64,000 bases of DNA from Streptomyces griseiscabiei (GTDB lineage: Bacteria > Actinomycetota > Actinomycetes > Streptomycetales > Streptomycetaceae). Of this stretch, positions 1 through 8,928 are shown piece by piece. The stretch spans positions 3,534,001 to 3,598,000 of the forward strand of contig NZ_JAGJBZ010000002.1 of the NCBI RefSeq assembly GCF_020010925.1. Direction: 5' to 3'. The notes beneath the pieces were generated by a model that did no database searches, had not been told where the DNA came from, and worked only from the letters and a program-made list of their open reading frames with translations. The translations under genes and the position numbers were made by a program. Every line of letters starts with the position of its first letter. Position 1 is the first letter of the stretch.

Positions 1-344
1 TCCGGGTCGCCGTCCGGCGTGTTGACCACACGGAGGGCGTATCCCGCGTCCCGTACGGCCTGTTCGATGTGCACGAGCAGTGAGGCTGTTCCGTATCCGG
101 CCGTTCCCAGAGCGACCACACCGATGGAACGGGTGCGTCCGGAAGCGAGCGCCCTGGCCGCGTGGTTCAGCCGGTAGCCGAGTTCCTCGGCGGCGGCGAG
201 GACGCGTCGGCGGGCATCGTCGGAGACGTACGGCTCGTCGTTGAGGACCCGCGAGACGGTCTTGCGCGAGACACCGGCCAGTCGAGCGACATCCGCGCTG
301 CGCGGCGCGGACACGGCCGCGTCCCGTCCCACACCTGGTGCCAT
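1..344 (-). CDS. LacI-family transcriptional regulator (partial, 5' end only)
   Basis: The first 114 codons of a LacI/GalR repressor are present; the rest lies outside the window. From the ATG at 342-344 the protein reads MAPGVGRDAAVSAPRSADVA and continues into the classic LacI helix-turn-helix (RLAGVSRKTVSRVLN, about residues 21-35) and hinge (LNHAARALASGRTRSIGVV), then the start of the periplasmic-binding-like effector domain. It is transcribed away from the sugar-binding protein and GH42 genes to its right. Tandem palindromes in the shared upstream region (390-419) are its likely operators. By analogy with other LacI proteins beside GH42 loci, it probably represses the locus until a galactoside-type inducer binds. 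The ligand is inferred. Confidence 0.9.
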   Translation of the reverse strand, partial: MAPGVGRDAAVSAPRSADVARLAGVSRKTVSRVLNDEPYVSDDARRRVLAAAEELGYRLNHAARALASGRTRSIGVVALGTAGYGTASLLVHIEQAVRDAGYALRVVNTPDGDP

Positions 345-389
345 GAAGTCTCCCGAAGCCGTGTGTCTGTATTGAGTGAGGTCAACCGC

Positions 390-419
390 ATGACCGCGCG
401 GTCTGACCGCGCGGTCATG
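390..419. promoter_or_regulatory. Tandem palindromic operator, LacI type
   Basis: Two head-to-tail copies of TGACCGCGCGGTC occur at 391-403 and 404-416, and the block is closed by ATG. Each copy is itself a palindrome with a central CG, the hallmark of LacI-family operators. The block lies 46 bp upstream of the LacI start at 344 and about 255 bp upstream of the binding-protein start. Seen directly; the regulator assignment is inferred from adjacency. Confidence 0.6.
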
Positions 420-457
420 TCTATGCAGTCCCGGGGGTCACGTCAAGAGGTCCGGCG

Positions 458-523
458 GAACAACTTGTTCTCCGGGCGGCGGACCGAAGCCCCCGGTCGG
501 CCTTACGGTGACGGGTCTTGACA
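458..523 (+). promoter_or_regulatory. Candidate promoter and second palindrome for the sugar ABC locus
   Basis: A perfect -35 hexamer TTGACA lies at 518-523. The region 17 bp downstream (541-547, TCAGTCT) is only a weak -10, so the exact start is uncertain. A 13-bp palindrome GAACAACTTGTTC at 458-470 sits about 50 bp upstream of the hexamer and may be another regulator site. The leader to the ATG at 675 would be roughly 120 nt. Confidence 0.35.
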
Positions 524-674
524 GTGGGCCCCAAGAGCGTTCAGTCTTCCTCGCAGTCGCCGATCGGCTCTGTTCGATCGTGTTTAGTCCTGGTCGCTTT
601 CCGTCGACCGCTTCTCCTCGCATCCCCCGGGCCGCGCGCCAACGCTGGGGACGTCAGCCCTGTCAGGAGCCGAT

Positions 675-1985
675 ATGCACCGTTTCTCCCCTGGTCGACC
701 CATGCCTGCCCCCGGCCGTCGTACCGTCCTGCGCGGCATCGGCGGGGCCGTTGTCCTGGGTGGTGGCATCCCCTTGCTGAGCGCTTGTGCGGGCAGTTCG
801 GGGGCGGGTGACACAAAGGCCGTCTCGCTCGGCTCGAACGCGTCCGACGCGGTGCCGAAGAAGGCGTTCGCCGAGATCTACGCGGCCTTCACCAAGAAGT
901 CCGGGATCACGGTCGACGTCAACACCAAGGACCACAACACGTTCCAGGAGCAGATCAACTCCTATCTGCAGGGCACACCTGACGACGTGTTCAACTGGTT
1001 CGCCGGCTACCGCATGCAGTTCTTCGCCGCCAAGGGCCTCGCCACCCCGATCGACGACGTGTGGAAGACCATCGGAGGCAACTTCCCCGAGGCGATGCAC
1101 AAACTCAGCAAGGGCGAGGACGGCAAGTACTACTTCGTCCCGCTGACCACGTATCCGTGGGCGGTCTTCTACCGCAGGAGCGTCTTCCGGAAGCACGGCT
1201 ACGAGGTCCCCGCCACCTGGGACGAACTCATCGCGCTGTGCAAGCGGATGAAGAAGGACGGGCTGGTCCCGATCGCCTTCGGCGACAAGGACGCCTGGCC
1301 CGCGCTCGGCACCTTCGACCAGCTCAACTTCCGTACCAACGGCTACGACTTCCACGTCGAGCTGATGGCGGGCAAGGCGTCCTGGACCGACGCCAAGGTC
1401 CGCTCGGTCTTCGACCACTGGAGCGAGATCCTGCCCTACCACCAGGAGGGCGCGGTCGGCCGGACCTGGCAGGACGCGGCACAGACCCTGGTGGCGAAGA
1501 AGGCGGGCATGTACCTGCTGGGCACCTTCGTGGCGCAGCAGTTCACCGACCAGGCCGACCTGGACGACCTCGACTTCTTCCCCTTCCCGGAGATCGATCC
1601 CGCCCACGGCCAGGACACCGTCGAGGCGCCCACCGACGGCCTCATGCTCAGCAAGGCCCCCAGGAACAAGCAGGGTGCTGTCCAGTTGCTGGAGTTCCTG
1701 GGCACCCCGGAGGCCGAGGAGATCTACCTCAAGGCCGACCCCAGCGTGGTGGCCGCCTCCACCAAGGCCGACACCTCCTCGTACAACGCCCTGCAGAAGA
1801 AGGCGTACGACATGATCGCGGGCGCCAAGAGCCTGACGCAGTTCATGGACCGCGACAGCCGTCCGGACTTCACCTCCACGGTGATGCAGCCCTCGCTGCA
1901 GAAGTTCATCCGCGACCCCAAGGGCATCGACAGCCTGCTCTCGTCGATCGAGCGCCAGAAGAAGACGATCTTCGCCTCGTCATGA
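675..1985 (+). CDS. Extracellular solute-binding lipoprotein of a sugar ABC importer
   Basis: A 436-aa family-1 carbohydrate-binding protein. The N-terminus has twin arginines followed by a lipobox (RRTVLRGIGG to LLSACAGS, lipidated Cys about residue 38), so it should be exported and anchored outside the membrane. The mature part has the usual two-lobe pattern: an N-lobe start with FAEIYAAFTKKSGITVDVNT, a FNWFAGYRMQFFAAKGL segment, a central YPWAVFYRRSVF, and a C-terminal LSKAPRNKQGAVQLLEFLGT motif. An AGGAG ribosome-binding site precedes the ATG. It should capture a sugar for the permeases, but the next gene is a truncated permease chimera, so the importer is probably broken. The ATG of that gene overlaps this stop (ATGA). 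The GH42 enzyme downstream suggests a galactoside ligand (inferred). Confidence 0.9.
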   Translation: MHRFSPGRPMPAPGRRTVLRGIGGAVVLGGGIPLLSACAGSSGAGDTKAVSLGSNASDAVPKKAFAEIYAAFTKKSGITVDVNTKDHNTFQEQINSYLQGTPDDVFNWFAGYRMQFFAAKGLATPIDDVWKTIGGNFPEAMHKLSKGEDGKYYFVPLTTYPWAVFYRRSVFRKHGYEVPATWDELIALCKRMKKDGLVPIAFGDKDAWPALGTFDQLNFRTNGYDFHVELMAGKASWTDAKVRSVFDHWSEILPYHQEGAVGRTWQDAAQTLVAKKAGMYLLGTFVAQQFTDQADLDDLDFFPFPEIDPAHGQDTVEAPTDGLMLSKAPRNKQGAVQLLEFLGTPEAEEIYLKADPSVVAASTKADTSSYNALQKKAYDMIAGAKSLTQFMDRDSRPDFTSTVMQPSLQKFIRDPKGIDSLLSSIERQKKTIFASS

Positions 1986-2515
1986 CGACGACCGAGACCC
2001 TGACCGAGACCCTGACCGAGAACCCGGAGACGGCCGCCGAGCCGTCTCCGGGCGCGACGCCCCGCAAGAGCGCGACGCCCCGCGAGAGCGCGACAGGCCA
2101 CCGCCGTCTCCTCACCCGCCGCGACCGGCTCGTCCTGGGCGTCATGGCGGGCGTCCCGACGGTCCTGCACATCGCCCTCGTGTGGGTGACGGCCCTCGCC
2201 TCGATCGACGGCGCGTCCGTGTGGCGCCTGTACTGGCAGATCGTGCTGCCGCTGTGCAGACCCGCGATGGCCGCCCTCGCCACCTTGCTCTCGATCTGGA
2301 TCTACAACGACTTCTTCTGGGCGCTCGTCCTGATCTCCACCGGCGAGAACATGCCGATCACCTCGGCCCTGAACAACCTCTCCGGCCAGTACTTCACCGA
2401 CCCCAACCTGGTCGCCGCCGGAGCGCTCCTCACCGCGATCCCCACGCTGATCGTGTACTTCGTGCTCCAGAGGCAGTTCGTCAGCGGCCTGACGCTCGGC
2501 GCCAACAAGGGCTGA
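1982..2515 (+). pseudogene. Chimeric sugar ABC permease formed by deletion
   Basis: An in-frame 177-aa ORF begins at an ATG overlapping the previous stop. Residues 1 to about 74 resemble the N-terminus of the first permease of a sugar importer (basic RRLLTRRDRLVLGVMAGV followed by one membrane segment). From IDGASVWRLYWQIVLPLCRP onward it is the C-terminal third of the second permease: the end of the EAA loop, then FFWALVLISTGENMPIT and LTAIPTLIVYFVLQRQFVSG. The junction is near 2200-2206 (GCCTCGATCGACGG). Sugar permeases are normally about 300 aa each, so roughly 1.3-1.5 kb is missing. The reading frame was kept. The EAA motif start and most membrane helices are absent, so transport is unlikely. 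A neofunctional small membrane protein cannot be excluded. Confidence 0.75.
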
Positions 2516-2557
2516 CCGCACCCTCCCGTCGTTCCCCACACCCCCGGAGTCCCACCA

Positions 2558-4597
2558 GTGACCACCGAACGCAGTCTCCGCCTGCCCGGCATCGCCTACG
2601 GCGGCGACTACAACCCCGAACAGTGGCCCGAGGAGGTGTGGGCCGAGGACATGGCCCTGATGCGCGAGGCCGGGGTCACCATGGTCAGCGTCGGCATCTT
2701 CTCCTGGGCCCTGCTGGAGCCGTCCGAGGGCGTCCATGACTTCTCCCGCATGGACAAGATCCTCGACCTTCTCCACGAGAACGGCATCGCCGCCGACCTC
2801 GCCACCCCGACGGCCGCCCCGCCCGCCTGGTTCTTCCGGGCCCACCCGGAGGCCCTGCCGGTCGACCGCGACGGCCGGAGGCTCTCGTACGGCAGCCGCC
2901 AGACGTTCTGCCCCTCCAGCTCCGCCTACCGCACCGCGGCGCTGCGCATCGCGGGCGCGCTCGGCGAGCGGTACGCCGACCACCCGGCCGTCGCGATGTG
3001 GCACGTCCACAACGAGTACGGCTGCCACAACGCCGCCTGCTACTGCGACACCAGTGCCGCCGCCTTCCGCACCTGGCTGCAGGCGAAGTACGGCAACGAT
3101 CTGGCCGCGCTCAACCACGCCTGGGGCACCACCTTCTGGAGCCAGTGGTACTACGACTGGGAGGAGATCATCCCGCCCCGCGCCACCGGCGCCGACCCCA
3201 ACCCCACGCACCAGCTGGACTGGCGGCGCTTCTGCTCGGACGAACTGCTGTCGCTGTGCACCGCCGAGCGCGACGTGCTCCGGCGCGCCGCCCCGGACAC
3301 CCCCGCCACCACCAACTTCATGGTGATGCACAACTTCGACAAGCTCGACTACTGGCGCTGGGCCCCCGAGCTGGACATCGTCTCCAACGACCACTACCTG
3401 CTCTCCACCGACCCGGAGTCGGAGATCGACATCGCGCTCTGCGGGGACCTGGTCCGCTCCCTGGCCGGCGGGCGGCCGTGGCTGCTGATGGAACACTCCA
3501 CCGGAGCCATCAACTGGCAGCCCGTCAACCGGGCCAAGGGCCCCGGCGAAATGCGCCGCAACGCGCTCGCCCATGTCGCGCACGGCGCCGACGGCATCGC
3601 CTACTTCCAGTGGCGGGCCGCCAAGGCGGGTGCCGAGCAGTGGCACTCGGCGATGCTCCCGCACGCGGGCACCGACAGCCGCATCTGGCGTGACGTCGTC
3701 CAACTCGGCGCGGACCTCGCGGCGTTGGCCGAGGTCCGCGGCAGCACCAGCCCCGCCCAGGTGGCCATCGTCTGGGACTGGAACGCCCGCTGGGCCATGG
3801 AACTGCCCTGCCAGCCCAGCGGCGACCTCCGCTTCCAGGACCTGGTGAGGCACTGGTACACACCGCTGTGGAAGGCCGGGGTGGCCGTCGACTTCGTGCG
3901 TCCCGGCACCCCGGACCTCGACCGCTACCAGCTGGTCCTCGCGCCCAGCCTGTATCTGGTCGACGACGAGGGAGCTGCGGGTCTGGCGGCGTTCGTCGAG
4001 CGCGGCGGCACCCTGGCCGTCGGCTTCCACAGCGGTGCGGTGGACGAGAACTGCCATGTCCGGCTGGGCGGTCACCCCGGAGCCTTCCGGGAGATCCTCG
4101 GGGTGCGCGGAGAAGAGCCGTTCCCCCTGCTGCCCGGACAGACGGTCGGCCTGACCGGCCGGATCCCGCAGGACGCGACCGCCGACCTGTGGACCGAACG
4201 CCTCCGGCTCACCGGAGCGGAGGCCGTCGCCACCTACGCGGACGGACCTCTGGCCGGTGTCCCGGCCATCACCCGCCACGCGCACGGCGGCGGCACCGCC
4301 TGGTATCTCGCCACCCACCCCGACCCCGCCACCCTGACCGCCGTGCTGGAGCACATGCGCCAGGACGCGGGCGTGCACCCGGAGCGTGAGGTCCCGTCCG
4401 GCGTCGAGGTGGTGAGGCGACGGGGCGCCGACGCGGACTACCTCTTCCTGATCGACCACGCAGGCCACGGCGCCGAGATACCCGCCGAAGGGGTCGAACT
4501 CCTCACCTGCAAACCGGTCACCGGCACGGTCACCGTCCCCGAGGGAGGCGTCGCGGTCGTCCGTGAGCCGAGGGCGGATCTGCGGGAGCGGCTGTAG
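2558..4597 (+). CDS. GH42 beta-galactosidase
   Basis: A 679-aa cytoplasmic GH42 enzyme; no signal peptide. It starts with the family pattern GIAYGGDYNPEQWPEEVWAED. The likely acid/base is Glu153 in WHVHNEYGCH, and the nucleophile is Glu312 in LLMEHSTGAINWQ. The CHNAACYC cluster just after the acid/base matches the zinc-binding cysteines of many GH42 proteins. The C-terminal trimerisation and beta-sandwich regions are present, so length is normal. A GGAG at 2546-2549 supports the GTG start. It should hydrolyse terminal beta-galactosides after uptake. It follows the chimeric permease by 42 bp and is presumably co-transcribed, though its transporter looks defunct. Confidence 0.93.
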   Translation: MTTERSLRLPGIAYGGDYNPEQWPEEVWAEDMALMREAGVTMVSVGIFSWALLEPSEGVHDFSRMDKILDLLHENGIAADLATPTAAPPAWFFRAHPEALPVDRDGRRLSYGSRQTFCPSSSAYRTAALRIAGALGERYADHPAVAMWHVHNEYGCHNAACYCDTSAAAFRTWLQAKYGNDLAALNHAWGTTFWSQWYYDWEEIIPPRATGADPNPTHQLDWRRFCSDELLSLCTAERDVLRRAAPDTPATTNFMVMHNFDKLDYWRWAPELDIVSNDHYLLSTDPESEIDIALCGDLVRSLAGGRPWLLMEHSTGAINWQPVNRAKGPGEMRRNALAHVAHGADGIAYFQWRAAKAGAEQWHSAMLPHAGTDSRIWRDVVQLGADLAALAEVRGSTSPAQVAIVWDWNARWAMELPCQPSGDLRFQDLVRHWYTPLWKAGVAVDFVRPGTPDLDRYQLVLAPSLYLVDDEGAAGLAAFVERGGTLAVGFHSGAVDENCHVRLGGHPGAFREILGVRGEEPFPLLPGQTVGLTGRIPQDATADLWTERLRLTGAEAVATYADGPLAGVPAITRHAHGGGTAWYLATHPDPATLTAVLEHMRQDAGVHPEREVPSGVEVVRRRGADADYLFLIDHAGHGAEIPAEGVELLTCKPVTGTVTVPEGGVAVVREPRADLRERL

Positions 4598-4636
4598 GGA
4601 ACGTCCTGCTTCAACTCGACGGAAGCGAGTTCCGAC

Positions 4637-5231
4637 ATGACAGGTCTGCCCAGCCGTCGACAGGTGCTCAGCGGGGCGGCCGCGGGAGCGCTGGCCTCGC
4701 TGGCCGGGATTCCGCTCGCCGACTCCGCAGCCGCCGCCGTGACGTACACGGCGCCCGATCCGCGAGTGTGGATCCACCTCAACACCGGATGGCGGTTCAT
4801 CCGAGCGGACGTCACGGGCGCGCAGGCACCCGGGTTCAACGACTCCGGCTGGACGTCGGTCACCACGCCCCACACCTGGAACGCCGTCGACGGTGCCGAC
4901 GGCGGAAACAACCACCACCGCGGGGTGGGCTGATACCGCCGCCACTACACCGTGCCGTCCACCCTGGCCGACAAGCGGCTGTACCTGCAGTTCGCCGGGG
5001 TCAACCAGGTCGCCGACGTCTGGGTCAACGGCACGTACCTCGGGCAGCACAAGGGTGGGTACTCCCGCTTCAGGTTCGACGCCACCGGTGTGCTCGTCCC
5101 GGGCGGGGACAACGTGATCGTGGTGAAGGTGACCAACGCCCGCGACACCGCCGTCGCCCCTGTCGGCGCGGACTGCACCTTCCAGGGCGGCATCTACCGC
5201 AACGTGAGCCTCTGGGCCGTCGACGACCTCC
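4637..5231 (+). pseudogene. GH2-type glycosidase, nonsense-mutated and truncated
   Basis: The ATG at 4637 opens a Tat-type signal (SRRQVLSGAAAGALASLAG) and the sugar-binding domain of a GH2 enzyme (WRFIRADVTGAQAPGFNDSG, TTPHTWNAVDG). An in-frame TGA at 4931-4933 falls where the family has a Trp codon. The same frame then continues with YRRHYTVPSTLADKRLYLQF, VWVNGTYLGQHKGGYSRFRF and FQGGIYRNVSLWAVDDLH. Around 5226-5232 homology stops and a transporter fragment begins in another frame. About three quarters of the enzyme, including the catalytic barrel, is missing. It follows GH42 by 39 bp, so it was probably once a secreted partner enzyme of that locus. Confidence 0.85.
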
Positions 5232-6263
5232 ACCGACTACGCCCTGTTCATCATCTCCCGCCATCGCGAGCAACTCGCCGACCCCGAGCAGGATGTGGAC
5301 GACTCGATCGCCCGAGCCGTGGCCACGGCCGACGGAGCGGTCGTCTTCGCCGGCGCCACAGTGATCATCGCGCTGGCCGCTCTGGCGGTCACCGTCCTGC
5401 TCGCCGTGCTCATCGCCGCCAGTCTCGTGCCCGCGGCCCTCGCACTGTTCGGTGAACGCCTGCGTCCCCGCGCACATCGGACCGAGCGTGCCGGGGGTCG
5501 CGCACGCACCCCTGGCTCCTGGGGTCTGGCCTGGGGCCGTGCGGTCACCCGCAAGCCCCTGCTCGTCCTGCTGGCGGGTGTGATCGGCCTGCTCACCCTC
5601 GCCGTACCCGCCCGCGACCTGCGCCTCGGCCTGCCCAGCAACGCCTCGCAGCCGGTCGACAGCACCCAGCACAAGAGCTCCGACCTCCTGACAGAGGGCT
5701 TCGGCCCCGGTTTCAACGCCACGATGACCGCGGTGGTCGACATGAGCGGCATCCCGGCCGCCGACCGCGCGTCGACCGTGACCGAACTGCGGAGCACCCT
5801 GGCGGGCGACCGCGGTGTGGCCCTTGCCGCCCAGCCGGTCACCAACGCCGAATCGACCCTGGCCGTCATCGCCGTCATCGCCGTCGTCCCGACGACCGGG
5901 CCCGACACCCGGGCCACCACCGACCTGGTGCACCGGCTGCGGGAGAACGCGCCCGCCGTCGCCGAGGCGGGCGGCACCCTCTACATGGAGTACGAGGTGT
6001 TCCTCGTCAGCCGCATGCGCGAGCACTACGAGCACACCGGCGACGCCGTGGAGGCCGTCACCCAGGGCGTCACCCGCAGCGGGCGGGTCGTCAGCGCAGC
6101 CGCTCTGATCATGGTCGCGGTCTTCGGCGGCTTCGTCTTCAACCAGATCACGCCGGACGTGGACATCGAAGGGGCGAAGCTCCCTGGGCGCGGCGCCTCG
6201 GTGGAGGCGCGGTCCGACGAGGCCGAGCGGCAGGAGGAGGGGCACAAGGCCGGCGTGCGCTGA
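5229..6263 (+). pseudogene. MMPL-family membrane transporter, mosaic remnant with internal deletions
   Basis: The frame opens mid-protein with STDYALFIISRHREQL, the TM4 region of MMPL proteins, directly after the GH2 fragment. Three further internal losses are apparent against the family layout: one near 5385 (VIIALAAL joined to AVTVLLAVLIA, lacking the usual IPFLT segment), one near 5985-5990 (AEAGGTLYM joined to EYEVFLVSRMREHYEH, losing a block of helices), and one near 6141-6150 (GGFVFNQ joined to ITPDVDIEGAKL). Frame is retained across all three. The remainder includes a periplasmic loop (LPSNASQPVDSTQHKSSDLL). Intact relatives are usually over 700 aa; about 340 residues remain. Function is almost certainly lost. 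Confidence 0.8.
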
Positions 6264-6312
6264 GCCCGGTCCCCGTCCGTCGACGACCAACCCGTTCGGC
6301 CCGCACCTTCCA

Positions 6313-6348
6313 CGATCGGTTGAGACAGCCGATCGACGGTTGTGATCG
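6313..6348. promoter_or_regulatory. Inverted repeat upstream of the RIP toxin gene
   Basis: CGATCGG (6313-6319) and CCGATCG (6329-6335) form 7-bp arms with a 9-nt spacer, followed by a further TGATCGG at 6342-6348. The element lies about 155-190 bp upstream of the toxin ATG in an otherwise gene-free stretch (6264-6501). It could be an operator; no clear -35/-10 pair was found. Confidence 0.3.
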
Positions 6349-6501
6349 GACAGCCCGGCCACTGTTACACAGCCTTGGTTTCTTTACGCACGTTCCAACT
6401 CCCCCTGAGGGAAACGAGGAGATGCGCGTAGGAGAAGCAGCTCGTCGACTCGTCGCATTCCTCCATTCCCTCCATCAGCGTCAACCACGGACAGGACATC
6501 G

Positions 6502-7437
6502 ATGCCCACTCTCACCGTTCGCCGTCTTGCGGCGACAGCAGCCGTTCCCGCCATGCTGGCCGGCGCCGTGCTGCTCTCCGGAACCTCCGCGGGGCACTCC
6601 GCCGATTCAACGGCCGGCGCCGCGAAAACAGTGCAGCTCGATGCCGGAAAGATCGAGCTGTCCGCCAGCCACCAGATCTACTGGGACCTCGACGACGGTC
6701 CGGACGGAGCTGAGTCCTACAAGAACCTCATCCGTGATCTGCGGGACCAGGCGCGCACCTCGGCAGGAGCCACGCGCAGGTTCGTCCGGGATGCGAACGG
6801 CACCACCAGGGCCGTCGACACGACCGACTCGGCCCGGGACAACGAGTTCGCGGACATCATCATCCGGCCGGTCACGGGCAGCCCACTCCACGCACGGGTT
6901 CGGTTGAGCAACATGTACGTCGTGCAGTTCTACTATGTGCGGGGCGACGGCAAAACGGTGAACTTCAACCTCGCTCCGGATATGGGCAGCGGTTCGGGAC
7001 ACACGGAAAGCGGAATTCCCGAAGGCTACGATGCCCTCTCCGGGAGGAACTGGGCCAACCGACCGCTCACATCCGTCACACTCGGCCACGATGCCTTTCA
7101 CAACGCGGTGGCGGCCCTGCGAAATCCGGCAGCCGACCAGCAGGCCTGGGGGCGGGCCATGCAGACCTTCATCATCGGTATATCCGAAGGAGCGCGCTTC
7201 GGACCCATCAGCCTGAACGTCTACAAGGCGATGAGGAACTTCGGTCAGTACACCTTGACGGATCAGGATGTGCACGCCATGCACAACTGGTCACGGATGA
7301 GTCAGATCTACCGTAACGACGGCGCCAGCAGCAGCACCAGCCCCACCGTCTACGGACGCGCGATCAACAGCGCACGGACCGCCGCACTCTTCCTGCTGGA
7401 AGCGCTCGGAGGTCCCACCGCGAAGGATGAACTGTGA
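6502..7437 (+). CDS. Secreted ribosome-inactivating protein (rRNA N-glycosidase) ending in KDEL
   Basis: A 311-aa protein with a Sec signal (MPTLTVRRLAATAAVPAMLA, cleavage near residues 31-34) and a full RIP domain aligned by eye to ricin A chain. SNMYVVQFYYV places Tyr139 at the ricin Tyr80 position. EGYDALSG places Tyr176 at Tyr123. FIIGISEGARFGPI gives catalytic Glu229 and Arg232 (ricin Glu177/Arg180). NWSRMSQ gives Trp263 (ricin Trp211). RIPs remove one adenine from the sarcin-ricin loop of large-subunit rRNA and stop translation. Streptomyces RIP-domain proteins are known. The last residues are GGPTAKDEL followed by TGA, so the protein ends exactly in KDEL, the ER-retrieval tag that bacterial toxins such as cholera toxin A use in eukaryotic cells. 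There is no B subunit or immunity gene next door. Codon choice (ATA, GGT, GAA, TTC mix) is somewhat less GC-biased than in neighbours, hinting at transfer. Confidence 0.9.
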   Translation: MPTLTVRRLAATAAVPAMLAGAVLLSGTSAGHSADSTAGAAKTVQLDAGKIELSASHQIYWDLDDGPDGAESYKNLIRDLRDQARTSAGATRRFVRDANGTTRAVDTTDSARDNEFADIIIRPVTGSPLHARVRLSNMYVVQFYYVRGDGKTVNFNLAPDMGSGSGHTESGIPEGYDALSGRNWANRPLTSVTLGHDAFHNAVAALRNPAADQQAWGRAMQTFIIGISEGARFGPISLNVYKAMRNFGQYTLTDQDVHAMHNWSRMSQIYRNDGASSSTSPTVYGRAINSARTAALFLLEALGGPTAKDEL

Positions 7438-7634
7438 TCCCCAGGCCCGTCGGCCTCAACTTGCCCGCCGAGTCGGGGGATTGTGAGGCCACTGCCGCCG
7501 GCAGCCACTGCTGAGCCGCCGACGCGGCCCCGCAGTTCACCTGCTGCTTGCTGTCAGGACATGGCTCATTCACCGGCGGTGGCCAGGGTGGGTCTCGTTG
7601 GCTGCCGAACGGAACCGGAGGAAAGGAGAGCGGC

Positions 7635-8090
7635 ATGCGAGGCGCCGGACCGGCTCTGAGCCTGCTGCTCGCCATGAGCCTGGCCGGATGCGGGACGGCG
7701 GTCGGCGGCACGCGGGTCGAGGGCCCGGCGCCGACCGCCGTCCCCTGGTCGGGCCCGGTCTACGTCGACGACGCGAACTCGGTCCCGCGTCAGCAGCCCG
7801 GCCTGGTGGATCTCACCGAGACCACCACCCTGTTCGGCCTGGAGTGGCGCGGCTGGGGAACGTCCCGGGCCGTCGCAACCGGTCTGGTGATCGACTTCGT
7901 CTGTGTGTCCGGCTGCCCCCACGGCGAGTCGAACCCGCCGTCCTTCCTGGCCCACCTCGAGCTCAGCGGCCTCGTCAAGCGCGAGTACGCCGCGTACTAC
8001 GGGCACGCCGTACTGACCGCCGACCACTCGCCCGCACCCGTCTGGGCGCTGGACATCGGTGACGTTCGCCTGCGGGTGCCGAAGGCATGA
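7635..8090 (+). CDS. Lipoprotein of unknown function beside a two-component system
   Basis: A 151-aa protein with a lipobox signal (MRGAGPALSLLLAMSLAGCG, lipidated Cys19) and a strong AAAGGAGAG ribosome-binding site. The mature part has LTETTTLFGLEWRGWGTSRA then an ATG-L pattern and a Cys pair (FVCVSGCPHG) that could form a disulfide. It looks like a small beta-rich exported domain often seen in actinobacteria. It sits 97 bp upstream of the response regulator and is probably in the same transcript, so it may sense or tune the envelope signal for the kinase. That role is inferred by analogy with lipoproteins such as CseA that accompany envelope-stress systems. Confidence 0.8.
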   Translation: MRGAGPALSLLLAMSLAGCGTAVGGTRVEGPAPTAVPWSGPVYVDDANSVPRQQPGLVDLTETTTLFGLEWRGWGTSRAVATGLVIDFVCVSGCPHGESNPPSFLAHLELSGLVKREYAAYYGHAVLTADHSPAPVWALDIGDVRLRVPKA

Positions 8091-8187
8091 CCGCGTATCC
8101 GCCGTGCGGCCGTGATCCGGCCGCCGGGTCACCGACACATACGAGTGGTCCCCTTGGGGCCGGAGCACGAAGTGCCAGGAGACACAC

Positions 8188-8865
<678 letters not shown>

Positions 8866-8928
8866 CCGCTCAGGACAGTGGCACGGCTTTGATGGCCCGG
8901 TACGGCTCATGAACTCGGTACGGCTCCC

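Noticed and set aside
1724..5233. Very long minus-strand open frame (over 1,100 codons) across the sugar locus
   Set aside because: It is the antisense shadow of high-GC plus-strand genes; the translation is low-complexity Gly/Val/Arg-rich with no domain, and the plus strand carries clear families.
6320..6907. Overlapping plus-strand frame across the start of the RIP gene
   Set aside because: Its translation is Ser/Pro/Arg-rich with no domain; the RIP frame shows a signal peptide and all catalytic positions.
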